From positions 1-64,000 of the forward strand of contig JAJXYY010000010.1 in the NCBI GenBank assembly GCA_021780315.1: a stretch of 64,000 nt of DNA, written 5' to 3'. The DNA is from Acidobacteriota bacterium. GTDB lineage: Bacteria > Acidobacteriota > Terriglobia > Terriglobales > Acidobacteriaceae. Position numbers and translations under genes: made by a program. Below the pieces are notes generated by a model, which saw nothing but the letters and a program-made list of their open reading frames with translations, did not search any database and was not told where the DNA came from. Positions 45,912-54,714 of this stretch are shown here, piece by piece; position 1 is the stretch's first letter, and each line of letters starts with the position of its first letter.

Positions 45912-47210
45912 ATGTTTATCAAGAAAGTTGCCGCAGCAGGCCTCTCTATGGCTCTGCTCTCTGCTCCCCTTACCGCTCAGGAAGCTGCTGTTCCCGAAGG
46001 AGTCCCCCATCTCAACCATGTCTTCATGATCATGATGGAGAACCACAGCTACAGCGAGGTTCTCAACAATCCCAACGCTCCCTTCATCAACCAGCTTGCC
46101 CATTCGGCCAACATTGGTACCAGCTACTTTGGTGTGGCCCACCCCAGCTTCACCAACTACATTGAAGTACTGGGCGGATCCAACTTCGGCCTTCTCAACG
46201 ACCACACCCCCGACTGGCACAGCACCACCTGCACTCCCAACATCATCAGCGGCATCACCGCGTTCGATACCTCGGCAACCCCGCCAAACTGCCCCATCTA
46301 CGGTAAAGGTACCGATGCCGCCACCCCGGCCATCGATTACACCAATGAGGCTTCCTCTCCGGCAGGTGTGTTTAACATTGATGGAATCCAGTCCATTCCC
46401 GCCAGCCACGAAATCGTTGGTAAATCGATCGGTCATCAACTCGTCGCCGCTGGCCTAAGCTGGAAGAGCTACCAGGAATCTCTCCCAATCACCGGTGCTG
46501 ACAAGGTCAACTTCAGCGACGGTGTCTTTACCGATGCAACGAATTTTGCGGCCATCAAGCCCACCCTCAACCCTGCGCTTACCTCCAACGATCTGGTTGA
46601 TCTCTATGCGGCAAAGCACAATCCATTCGTATACTTCCGCGATATCGAGGAAGGCTACGATCCGAACAACAGCCTTCGCAACATCGTCAGCTTCGAAGGG
46701 CAGCGCGGCCTCTTTGCTGACCTCGCCACCGGTCATGTCCCGTCCTTCTCCTTCATCGCCCCCAACCAGTGCAACGACCAGCACGGTCGTGGTAACGCGG
46801 GTGCGTTCTGCAACTACGATCCCAACTCCAACGGCACGCAGGCTGGACTCAACCCCGCTCTTATCAAGCGCGGTGACGTAGAAGTGGAGCGTATCGTAAA
46901 GGCCATCAAAGCGTCCCCAGCCTGGAGAGAGGGCCGCAATGCCATCGTCATTCTCTGGGACGAGAACGACTACTCCGCTGCTCCCGAAACCAACCAGGTA
47001 CTGCTCATCGTCGACACCAACTACGGTTCGCGTGGCATGCAGAGCAACGTTCACTACACCCACTACTCCCTGCTTCGCTCAATCGAGGCGGGCTTTGGAA
47101 TCCCTTGCCTCAATCACGCCTGTGACAGCAACGTCAAAGTGATGACGGACCTGTTCTCCGGCAATGATAAGCATGTCAACAATGACAACGACGACAACGA
47201 CGGCAACTAG
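45912..47210 (+). CDS. Secreted phosphoesterase (PF04185; phospholipase C / acid phosphatase type)
   Basis: 432 residues from ATG 45912, with AAGAGGTG upstream. The signal peptide is KVAAAGLSMALLSAPLTAQ. The core has HVFMIMMENHSYSEVL (metal and catalytic region), GVAHPSFTNYIEVLGG, FSFIAPNQCNDQHGRGNA and AIVILWDENDYS. The order fits the alkaline-phosphatase-like phosphoesterase family that includes bacterial phospholipase C and AcpA. Substrates are phospholipids or phosphomonoesters outside the cytoplasm. The C-terminus is an unusual Asn/Asp run (NNDNDDNDGN) of unknown role. A strong hairpin follows the stop. Confidence 0.88.
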   Translation: MFIKKVAAAGLSMALLSAPLTAQEAAVPEGVPHLNHVFMIMMENHSYSEVLNNPNAPFINQLAHSANIGTSYFGVAHPSFTNYIEVLGGSNFGLLNDHTPDWHSTTCTPNIISGITAFDTSATPPNCPIYGKGTDAATPAIDYTNEASSPAGVFNIDGIQSIPASHEIVGKSIGHQLVAAGLSWKSYQESLPITGADKVNFSDGVFTDATNFAAIKPTLNPALTSNDLVDLYAAKHNPFVYFRDIEEGYDPNNSLRNIVSFEGQRGLFADLATGHVPSFSFIAPNQCNDQHGRGNAGAFCNYDPNSNGTQAGLNPALIKRGDVEVERIVKAIKASPAWREGRNAIVILWDENDYSAAPETNQVLLIVDTNYGSRGMQSNVHYTHYSLLRSIEAGFGIPCLNHACDSNVKVMTDLFSGNDKHVNNDNDDNDGN

Positions 47211-47233
47211 TCGACCAGCAGTAGCCTGACCTC

Positions 47234-47260
47234 ACGAGGAGAGCCATCGGCTCTCCTCGT
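47234..47260 (+). terminator. Terminator hairpin after the PF04185 phosphoesterase
   Basis: ACGAGGAGAGCC and GGCTCTCCTCGT form a perfect 12-bp stem over an ATC loop, 23 bp after the stop codon, followed by CTTCGTTC. Its position makes an intrinsic terminator likely. Confidence 0.82.
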
Positions 47261-47386
47261 CTTCGTTCAGAAGCAATCTATTCCTCATTAATCCTGAGAT
47301 CCCCGCCAAATATTGCATCATCTCTCCATAGCTCCGAGATATGCTCTCCCACTGCAATCCCGGTGAAAGCATTTACTCTGAAGTGC

Positions 47387-48163
47387 ATGGCCAATTTTCT
47401 TCACCTGCAGCATGTGAACGTAGCCCGTGGCAACGCCACCGTACTCCATGACATCAACCTGCAGATCAACGCCGGCGAGCACATCGCCATCCTTGGCCCT
47501 AACGGCTGCGGCAAATCTACTCTCATCAAAACCATCACCTGCGAGTGCTACCCGCTCGCCCAGCCCGAAACCAGGGTCAGCATCTTCGGACGGGAGCGCT
47601 GGGATCTCACCGAACTCAAAAAGCGTTTAGGTGTCGTCTCGTCTGATCTCCCCGGCAAGCCGTTCCTGCAAACTACTGGGGTCGACGCCATCCTCACCGG
47701 CTTCTTCTCCAGTTCCACCCTCTGGCCCAATCTCACCGTAACCTCCGACATGCGCGCTCGCGCCACCGAAGTGCTCCATCAGATTGATGCGGCCAGCCTC
47801 GCTGCCAAACCCGTTGGCGAAATGTCCGCAGGCCAGCAGCGCCGCATCATGATAGGCCGTGCCTTGGCAGCCTCCGCCGGCATGCTCCTCCTCGACGAAC
47901 CCTCCAACGCACTGGACCTGGCAGCCCAGACCGATCTGCGCAACCTGCTACGCAAACTCGCCCAGCAGGGAACTGGCATCCTGCTCATCACCCACCACAT
48001 CGCCGATATCATCCCGGAGATCGACCGCATCCTCATGATGCAAAACGGACGCATCACCGCCGATGGTCCAAAGTCCCACCTGCTCAACGCTGCCACTCTC
48101 AGCGATCTCTTCCAGACCCACGTAGACCTCGCGCAGCGAGCAGGGTACTTCCACGCCTGGTAA
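47387..48163 (+). CDS. ABC transporter ATP-binding subunit (orphan)
   Basis: 258 residues from ATG 47387; a GTG at 47363 would add eight residues. It is a complete nucleotide-binding domain: Walker A ILGPNGCGKSTLIKT, signature VGEMSAGQQRRIMIGRAL, Walker B GMLLLDEPSNALDL and switch histidine LLITHHIADIIPEIDRI. The length and 'HHIADIIPEIDRI' resemble ABC subunits for metal or cofactor import, or the ABC-F-independent YhaQ-like class. No membrane subunit or binding protein is next to it. The next genes belong to the arginine operon on the opposite strand. The substrate is unknown. Confidence 0.85.
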   Translation: MANFLHLQHVNVARGNATVLHDINLQINAGEHIAILGPNGCGKSTLIKTITCECYPLAQPETRVSIFGRERWDLTELKKRLGVVSSDLPGKPFLQTTGVDAILTGFFSSSTLWPNLTVTSDMRARATEVLHQIDAASLAAKPVGEMSAGQQRRIMIGRALAASAGMLLLDEPSNALDLAAQTDLRNLLRKLAQQGTGILLITHHIADIIPEIDRILMMQNGRITADGPKSHLLNAATLSDLFQTHVDLAQRAGYFHAW

Positions 48164-48258
48164 TGCCCAATCTGCAATCCATCGCGAAACTGACCGGCTT
48201 TGCCACACAAAAAGCCACATCATGCAGCCATTTAACCATTGGAAATTACGAAAAAACC

Positions 48259-48870
48259 CTACTTCGTCCCCGTAATCGTACCAGTCTGCAGCTTAACCAA
48301 TTCAGGCTCAGGTATCTTGTTTGGCCCTAAAACCGCCATTTTCGGCACCAATCCCCGCACCATCGCGACTTCATCGCAAGCATACAACCGAGGACAAGTC
48401 TGGCAATCCTTGTAAATCTTGTCCGGAAGCACAGTCCGATCCACCACTCTGAAGCCAAAATGAAAGAAAAAGTCAGGAATACGCGTAAAAAGGCAGACTC
48501 CGCTTACACCTTGTGATTCAGCTTCATCCAGCAGCGACCGTAGCAGTTTGCCCCCCGCACCCTGCCCCTTCGCTTCAGGTCTGACAACGATGGAGCGCAC
48601 TTCTGCAAGGTGAGGTCCATACAGATGAAGCGCACCACAACCCAGGAAAACGCCGTTTTCAGACTCTGCAATAGTAAAATCACGGACGTTCTCGCAGATC
48701 TCAGCGTAGCTCCGTCGCAGCAAAGTGCCATCCCCAGATAGCGAGTTGACTAACTCGAATATGCTTACCGCATCCTGTAGCTTGGCCTTTCTCACTAAGG
48801 CTCCACCGACTCGTGCCCGAGACGAGGAGGTGGATTCGCTCACCGGGCTCAATTGGCTAGGTGTTGGCAT
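48259..48870 (-). CDS. argA: N-acetylglutamate synthase, short GNAT type
   Basis: 203 residues from ATG 48870; the frame extends to 48921 but that part overlaps argH. The GNAT acetyl-CoA site is AEVRSIVVRPEAKGQGAGGK, followed by CLFTRIPDFFFHFGF. The C-terminal CPRLYACDEVAMVRG is characteristic of the short stand-alone N-acetylglutamate synthase. It acetylates glutamate, the first committed step to ornithine. The start overlaps the end of argH by 14 bp, so it is the last gene of the arg operon and translationally coupled. Being separate from the argB kinase, it is the single-domain form and not the classical ArgA with an inactive kinase domain. Confidence 0.85.
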   Translation of the reverse strand: MPTPSQLSPVSESTSSSRARVGGALVRKAKLQDAVSIFELVNSLSGDGTLLRRSYAEICENVRDFTIAESENGVFLGCGALHLYGPHLAEVRSIVVRPEAKGQGAGGKLLRSLLDEAESQGVSGVCLFTRIPDFFFHFGFRVVDRTVLPDKIYKDCQTCPRLYACDEVAMVRGLVPKMAVLGPNKIPEPELVKLQTGTITGTK

Positions 48871-50284
48871 GAGATTTTCCTGTGTACTGCCTTGCAAGCA
48901 CCTCAACTCGCTCTCTCGCAATGGCTAGTGCCGTCTGGACGCGATGACGCGCGGTCCCGCCGATCACATCATGACAATCAAGCGTAGCCTCTATCGTAAT
49001 AGCGGAGTAGAAATCTTCGCCAAACTCTTCACCAAACTGACGTAATTCGAGCAAGCTCAGATCAGATAGTTCACGACCTGTCTCAAGGCCTAATCGAACG
49101 GCATTACCTATTTTTTCATGTGCCTTGCGGAAAGGAATTCCTTTGTGAACGAGGTAAGTCGCCGCTGCCATGGCATTTAGATAGCCAGTTCCGCAGGCTG
49201 CTCGCATTCGCTCTAGTTTAAAACTTAGCGCGTTCGTAAATCTCCCGAGTAAAACAATCATTTGTATCGATTGTGATGATGCCGAAAATACCGGCTCTTG
49301 AGTCTCCTGCATGTCCTTGTTATAAGCCAGCGGTAACCCTTTTAGAAGGAGGGTGACCGTTTCAGTAGCTCCATGAATCCTGCCAACTTTTGCACGGACT
49401 AGCTCGGTAAGATCAGGATTCTTCTTTTGTGGCATTGCACTTGAACCTGTAGAAAAAGCCTCCGGAAGCTCAACAAAACCGAACTCGGCTGTAGCGAAGA
49501 GCGTAATCTCTTCCGAGAAACGGCTTGCATGTAGTCCAATCAGCGTTAAACATTGAAGATATTCCAAAACAAAATCACGGTCACTTGTGGCATCAATGCT
49601 GTTCGCAGTGGGACTTGCAAAGCCTAAACTGGTCGAGGTGATGATTCGATCAAGAGCTAAAGTTGCTCCCGCGACTGCACCTGAACCAAGTGGACAACGG
49701 TTGAGTCGGGTCGCACAATCAGAAAGCCGTGACACATCGCGGAGAATCATCTCTACATAAGCTAGAAGCCACTGCGCTACCAAGACTGGTTCTGCACGTT
49801 GCAGGTGCGTATAGGCCGGCATCACCGCCTCGTCTGCGGTGCTAGCCTGTTTCAATAAACTTAAAGCCCAAGTAGTTAGCGCATGGTTTAGAACGTTGAT
49901 GCGATCACGTATGAACAAGCGAAGATCAGTTGCAATCTGCTCGTTACGGCTACGACCTGTATGTAGCTTTAATCCAAGATCGCCTACATGTTTCACAAGT
50001 TGCCGCTCAACAAAATGATGGATGTCTTCGGCATATGTATCCGATGTTACCCAGAGACGCCCGCCATCGGAGCCTAAGTAAGATGACTTGATCGATTCGA
50101 GAGCTATGGATATTTGAGACAACTCTTCAGAACTTAGGATTCCAGAGGCAGCTAAAGTCTGCGCGTGAGCCTGACTGGCAGCTACTTCATATGGAAGTAG
50201 CTGCCAGTCAAAAGCTAGAGAACGTTGCCAGAGATCGAACCCTTCGTCAAGAGGTTCACGAAATCGACCAGCCCACATCTTCAC
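48857..50284 (-). CDS. argH: Argininosuccinate lyase
   Basis: 475 residues. MWAGRFREPLDEGFDLWQRS, the catalytic HTGRSRNEQIATDLRLFI and the fumarase-superfamily signature GSSAMPQKKNPDLTELVRAK are all present. The enzyme splits argininosuccinate into arginine and fumarate. Its start overlaps the end of argG by four bases. The third codon positions are less GC-rich than in the neighbouring housekeeping genes (visible A/T-ending codons), in line with the rest of the arg cluster. Confidence 0.97.
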   Translation of the reverse strand: MKMWAGRFREPLDEGFDLWQRSLAFDWQLLPYEVAASQAHAQTLAASGILSSEELSQISIALESIKSSYLGSDGGRLWVTSDTYAEDIHHFVERQLVKHVGDLGLKLHTGRSRNEQIATDLRLFIRDRINVLNHALTTWALSLLKQASTADEAVMPAYTHLQRAEPVLVAQWLLAYVEMILRDVSRLSDCATRLNRCPLGSGAVAGATLALDRIITSTSLGFASPTANSIDATSDRDFVLEYLQCLTLIGLHASRFSEEITLFATAEFGFVELPEAFSTGSSAMPQKKNPDLTELVRAKVGRIHGATETVTLLLKGLPLAYNKDMQETQEPVFSASSQSIQMIVLLGRFTNALSFKLERMRAACGTGYLNAMAAATYLVHKGIPFRKAHEKIGNAVRLGLETGRELSDLSLLELRQFGEEFGEDFYSAITIEATLDCHDVIGGTARHRVQTALAIARERVEVLARQYTGKSHANT

Positions 50285-51495
50285 TTGAGGCCCTCTTTCA
50301 CTTTATTCATTAGGCGTGCCCGTGTTCTTGCTGGAAGTCCCAGTATTTTGATGAACCCCGCTGCATCTTTTTGATCGTAGGACTCCCCCATTGTGAAAGA
50401 TGATAGATCCGTAGAGTACAAGGAGAAGTCGCTATTTCTTGAGATGATCGCTATGTTGCCCTTGTAGAGAGATAACTTTACTGAGCCTGAGACATTGTTT
50501 TGAGTTGAACTTACAAAGGCATCCAGTGATTCGCGTAGTGGAGTAAACCACAGGCCAAAGTAAACCAGTTCTGCATATTTTAGAGCTACTGCCTCTTTGA
50601 AATGTGATAGGTCTCGATCTAAAACTAATGCTTCAAGTTCGCGATGAGCACTCAGAATCAGTGTTCCACCAGGAGTTTCGTAACAGCCCCGGCTCTTCAT
50701 ACCAACAAAACGATTCTCGACCAGATCAATACGACCGATTGCATTGCGTGAGCCAATTTCATTCAAAAGCTCGACAAGTTTTACAGGTGCCATAGGTTGA
50801 CCGTTGACTGAAACTGGCACGCCATGCTCGAAACCAATCTCAACGATCTCCTCCCGATCTGGTGCCTCTTGGGGTGAACGTGTCATTGTCCATGTCGTCG
50901 ACAAAGGTGCATTGCTGATTGATTCTAGTTCGCCACCCTCATGAGAAACATGCCAGAGATTGCGATCACGTGAGTGAATCTTAGTTCGGCTAGCCTCGAC
51001 AGCTATGCCATGTGCCTCTGCATAATCAAGGCAATCTTCTCGTGATGTCAGTGTCCATTCTCGCCACGGAGCAATTACCTTGATATCGGGTGCGAGTGCC
51101 TGAAAGCAATGCTCAAATCGAACCTGATCATTTCCTTTACCAGTACATCCATGAGCTAACGCAGTCGCTCCTTCTTCGAGAGCTACCTGGACTTGATATT
51201 TAGCGATGATCGGTCGAGCAATGGATGTACCAAGCAAATATTTGTGTTCGTACACCGCGCCGGCGCGAACAGTCGGAAAAACGTACTCCCTCAGGAACTC
51301 ATCACGAAGATCTTTGACTATTGCCTTCTTGGCCCCGGTGGCGTAAGCCTTCGCAACAACCGCATCAATATCATCGCCTTGTCCTACATCCGCTATAAAT
51401 GCGATGACATCATAACCATAATTTTCATTGAGCCAAGGGATAATAATTGATGTGTCAAGACCACCGGAGTATGCGAGTACCACTTTTTCTGCCAT
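50281..51495 (-). CDS. argG: Argininosuccinate synthase
   Basis: 404 residues from ATG 51495, with GAAGGA close upstream; a second ATG at 51510 is possible. The ATP-pyrophosphatase loop is KVVLAYSGGLDTSIIIPWL. Substrate sites include AHGCTGKGNDQVRFE and PLSTTWTMTRSPQEAPD. It joins citrulline and aspartate using ATP. The gap from argF is 39 bp, the largest in the operon, while its stop overlaps the argH start by four bases. Confidence 0.97.
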   Translation of the reverse strand: MAEKVVLAYSGGLDTSIIIPWLNENYGYDVIAFIADVGQGDDIDAVVAKAYATGAKKAIVKDLRDEFLREYVFPTVRAGAVYEHKYLLGTSIARPIIAKYQVQVALEEGATALAHGCTGKGNDQVRFEHCFQALAPDIKVIAPWREWTLTSREDCLDYAEAHGIAVEASRTKIHSRDRNLWHVSHEGGELESISNAPLSTTWTMTRSPQEAPDREEIVEIGFEHGVPVSVNGQPMAPVKLVELLNEIGSRNAIGRIDLVENRFVGMKSRGCYETPGGTLILSAHRELEALVLDRDLSHFKEAVALKYAELVYFGLWFTPLRESLDAFVSSTQNNVSGSVKLSLYKGNIAIISRNSDFSLYSTDLSSFTMGESYDQKDAAGFIKILGLPARTRARLMNKVKEGLK

Positions 51496-51534
51496 GATTC
51501 CTTCTTTCATTCGAAGTGCTTATTATCGCTAGTG

Positions 51535-52647
51535 TTAGTTTTGTGTAGGGCGTTTACGGGCTTGTATACCACGGTTTCTACTGTTTGAGATCCGCTTCGC
51601 TCCACCAAGCAGCATCAAGAGGAGCGCTTTTTGGGCATGCATCCTGTTTTCTGCTTGATCAAAGACCACAGATTGTGGTCCGTCCAGCACTGCATCAGTG
51701 ACTTCTGCATTCCTATGTGCTGGGAGGCAGTGCATAAACACAGCATCTGGTTGCGCATGTGACATCAATGCTTCATTTACTTGATAAGGTTTGAAGATAG
51801 GTGCGCGCTTCGTAGCTTCATGCTCTGAACCCATACTTGTGCATACATCGGTATATACAGCATCTGCGCCACTTACAGCTTTGACTGGGTCATTTAAGAG
51901 AGTCACACTCCCACCAGTGGTTTCGCTAATCTCTATTGCTTTATGAATAATTTCGAGCTTGGGAGCAAATCCTTTCGGAGAAGCAATCGTGCAGTGTGCG
52001 CCAAGCTGTGACGCAGCAAGCATAAGAGAGTGACATACATTATTTCCGTCGCCAATATACGTAAAGCGAAGACCTTCTACAGAACCAAACCGCTCTTCAA
52101 GCGTGAAGAAATCAGCGATAGCTTGGCACGGATGTTCCAGATCGGAAAGTGCATTAATGACTGGGATCTTTGAGCAGGCCGCCATTTCAGTAATGGTTTC
52201 GTGTGCGTAAGTACGGAGCACTATAACGCTCATCCAGCGCTCGAGGTTTCGGGCCATATCGGCCAAGGACTCACGTTCTCCCAGAGGAGATTGTGTTTGA
52301 TCGACAAAAGTTGCATTCCCCCCCAGCGTGTTGATAGCTGTTTCAAAGGTCAGTCGCGTGCGCAAGGACGCTTTTTCAAAGAACATTACCATTTGTCTCG
52401 CATCAAGCGCATGCAAAAAATCCTCGGGATGACTTTTCACGGCATGAGTTAACTCCATGATTGCAGCCATTTCTTGCACCGTGAGGTCGGCAATTGAGCA
52501 TAGGTCCCGTCCAGACAAACGCTTTGATGCTTCACTGAACGCTGTATCTGACTGGATTCCTAATGTTGAAGTTTGCTTGGTTGCTGGGCTCTCATCAGCA
52601 ACTGATTCTGTCGCACGTGGACCGATGACAATCGTTTTGCTACCCAT
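51535..52647 (-). CDS. argF: Ornithine carbamoyltransferase
   Basis: 370 residues from ATG 52647, with AGGAG nine bases upstream. The carbamoyl-phosphate site is FFEKASLRTRLTFETAI, followed by VLRTYAHETITEM, DLEHPCQAIADFFTL, the SMG loop (TDVCTSMGSEHE) and HCLPAHRNAEVTDAVLDGPQ. It makes citrulline. It is longer than the usual 300-330 residues because of an N-terminal extension of about 45 polar residues before the first conserved helix. SLRTR replaces the common STRTR. The first eight bases overlap argD. The HCLPAHR motif and SMG loop support ornithine over acetylornithine or succinylornithine as substrate. Confidence 0.94.
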   Translation of the reverse strand: MGSKTIVIGPRATESVADESPATKQTSTLGIQSDTAFSEASKRLSGRDLCSIADLTVQEMAAIMELTHAVKSHPEDFLHALDARQMVMFFEKASLRTRLTFETAINTLGGNATFVDQTQSPLGERESLADMARNLERWMSVIVLRTYAHETITEMAACSKIPVINALSDLEHPCQAIADFFTLEERFGSVEGLRFTYIGDGNNVCHSLMLAASQLGAHCTIASPKGFAPKLEIIHKAIEISETTGGSVTLLNDPVKAVSGADAVYTDVCTSMGSEHEATKRAPIFKPYQVNEALMSHAQPDAVFMHCLPAHRNAEVTDAVLDGPQSVVFDQAENRMHAQKALLLMLLGGAKRISNSRNRGIQARKRPTQN

Positions 52648-53887
52648 GTATTTGTTCTCCTGTAGGCGGCTTGCCTGCCTGTGTCAGCAATGCTAAAGTT
52701 CTGTCCAAAGAGTTGATCGCGATATCGACATGGTTACGTTCGAGTATGTAAGGAGGTAGAAATCTCAAGACTTTATCACTTGTTCTGTTGATAATTACTC
52801 TCTCTTCCATCATTTGAGCTGAAACAAAGCTTGCATTTTCTGAAGAGTCGAGTTCAACCCCTATCATGAGTCCTAATCCTCGAATGGCAACTATGGAATG
52901 ATGCTGTTCTGCAAGCAATGTGAGTTGCTCCTTAAAATACGAACCAACGTCTGCGACATGCTTGAGAAGACGATCGCGTCGTATCGTATCAAGAACTGCT
53001 ATTGCAACAGCACATGCAAGTGGTCCGCCGCCAAAGGTAGTGCCATGCATACCCGGAGTAAACGAAAGTGCAGCTGACTCGGTGCAGAGCATAGCGCCCA
53101 TGGGGATGCCATTAGCTATTGGCTTTGCAATAGTCGTAACATCTGGAAGAATTCCGTAGTGCTGATAAGCAAACCACTCTCCAGTACGTCCTAAACCACT
53201 TTGGATTTCATCGGCAATGAGGAGTGCCCCAGTCGAATTACATAACTCTCGAGCCGCCGCAAAAAAATCTTGTGAAACTGGATTAATCCCTCCTTCACCC
53301 TGAATAGGCTCAATACAGATAGCACATATTTCATCAGAAAACATTTCACGCAGATGCCCGATATCGTTAAACCGGACAAATTTTACTCCGGGCATGACAG
53401 GCTCGAAAGGATCGCGGTACTTTGCTTTATGGGTTGTGGCGATCGATCCCATAGTACGGCCATGAAAACTGTGTTCTAGTGCCAAAAATGTGACTCCGCA
53501 CTGCTTCCCTTCGGATCGTAGACGACCGGCGTTGGCTCGAGCCAGCTTCAGCGCTGCTTCCCAGGCTTCCGTACCACTATTGCAAAAGAAGACACGATCA
53601 AGGCCGCTTATCTCCGTCAAGCGGAGAGCCAATTCGACCGTGCGCTCGTGGAAGAAAAGGTTGGAAGTGTGCAAGAGGTGTCTGGACTGATCCTGAATTG
53701 CGTCTTGTACCGCTGGATGTCCGTAGCCTAAAGCGCTTACACCAATACCACTCAATAGATCTAGATAGTCGTTACCTTGATCATCTGTAATATATACATC
53801 GTGTCCACCGACGAAAAGATAAGGATTTCGCTCGTAAGTGTGAAGTAGGAGTTTGCTTTCAGCAGCCTGTAGAGATGCTAGTTTCAT
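52640..53887 (-). CDS. argD: Acetylornithine aminotransferase
   Basis: 415 residues. The class-III aminotransferase pattern is clear: DLLSGIGVSALGYGHPAVQ, FFCNSGTEAWEAALKLARA, LEHSFHGRTMGS, ICIEPIQGEGGINPV, LLIADEIQSGLGRTGEWFAY and the pyridoxal-phosphate lysine in TTIAKPIANGIPMGA. It converts N-acetylglutamate-5-semialdehyde to N-acetylornithine. The ATG overlaps the argB stop by four bases. The partner argC is not in the operon. Confidence 0.95.
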   Translation of the reverse strand: MKLASLQAAESKLLLHTYERNPYLFVGGHDVYITDDQGNDYLDLLSGIGVSALGYGHPAVQDAIQDQSRHLLHTSNLFFHERTVELALRLTEISGLDRVFFCNSGTEAWEAALKLARANAGRLRSEGKQCGVTFLALEHSFHGRTMGSIATTHKAKYRDPFEPVMPGVKFVRFNDIGHLREMFSDEICAICIEPIQGEGGINPVSQDFFAAARELCNSTGALLIADEIQSGLGRTGEWFAYQHYGILPDVTTIAKPIANGIPMGAMLCTESAALSFTPGMHGTTFGGGPLACAVAIAVLDTIRRDRLLKHVADVGSYFKEQLTLLAEQHHSIVAIRGLGLMIGVELDSSENASFVSAQMMEERVIINRTSDKVLRFLPPYILERNHVDIAINSLDRTLALLTQAGKPPTGEQIHG

Positions 53888-54666
53888 GCGACCATAACCT
53901 CTGTGCCATCACTGACACGTGTTGTACAAATATCCGGCAGTAATGATGCTGACTCTGCTGGCAGTATACGAACCCGCTTCACTCCATGGAGTAGTGCACT
54001 GCGGCACGCGTTCAGTTTGGGCAACATACCGCCTGAAATGACGCGTTGCTTCTCTAGGAGAGGAATTTCGGCAATTGTTAGCCACCGCATAACACGTCCA
54101 TCTGCTCCTTTTACCCCAGGAACGTCTGTCAGAAATACAAGCGTGTCCGCCTTGGTACAGATGGCACATGCAGCGGCCATTTCATCTGCATTAATATTGT
54201 AGTATTCGCCATCAAAGCCCAGTGCTATGGATGAAATCACGGGAACGGCACCCATCTTCCAAATAGCGTCTAGCCATCTGGGATCAGTCGCTGCAATCTC
54301 GCCTACAAATCCTAGATCGGGAGTCGTCTTCTTCTTCCTGGCACGAAAAACGTGACCGTCACCCCCAGATAGGCCGACCGCTGCCTGACCGTGCGATGCG
54401 AGAGCAGCAACCAGAGACTTGTTTACGCGTCCAGCTAAAACCATCAGTGCTGCATCACGGGTCTCTGCGTCAGTAATCCGTAAGCCGGACACGAACTCGC
54501 TCTTCTTCCCCAATTGGGCAAGAGTTTTGGTAAGCTGCACACCGCCACCATGTACCACCGCAACTTGATTTCCATCGGCAACCAGTTCTGCAATTGCTTT
54601 ACCGCATTGGTGTAACAAATCTTTGTCTTCTAAAGCTGCACCGCCTAACTTGACGACGAACTTCAT
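53884..54666 (-). CDS. argB: Acetylglutamate kinase
   Basis: 260 residues from ATG 54666, with GGAGG upstream. The amino-acid-kinase motifs are FVVKLGGAALEDKDLL, VAVVHGGGVQLTKTLAQLGK, YYNINADEMAAACAI and VFLTDVPGVKGADGRV. It phosphorylates N-acetylglutamate. It lacks the extended N-terminal helix of arginine-inhibited hexameric kinases, so feedback inhibition may act elsewhere, perhaps on ArgA, with ArgR repressing transcription. It lies 48 bp after argR. Confidence 0.95.
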   Translation of the reverse strand: MKFVVKLGGAALEDKDLLHQCGKAIAELVADGNQVAVVHGGGVQLTKTLAQLGKKSEFVSGLRITDAETRDAALMVLAGRVNKSLVAALASHGQAAVGLSGGDGHVFRARKKKTTPDLGFVGEIAATDPRWLDAIWKMGAVPVISSIALGFDGEYYNINADEMAAACAICTKADTLVFLTDVPGVKGADGRVMRWLTIAEIPLLEKQRVISGGMLPKLNACRSALLHGVKRVRILPAESASLLPDICTTRVSDGTEVMVA

Positions 54667-54714
54667 ACTAGGGCCTCCGAATCAAGCTCAGATATAACTC
54701 TGAAATTATGTAAG

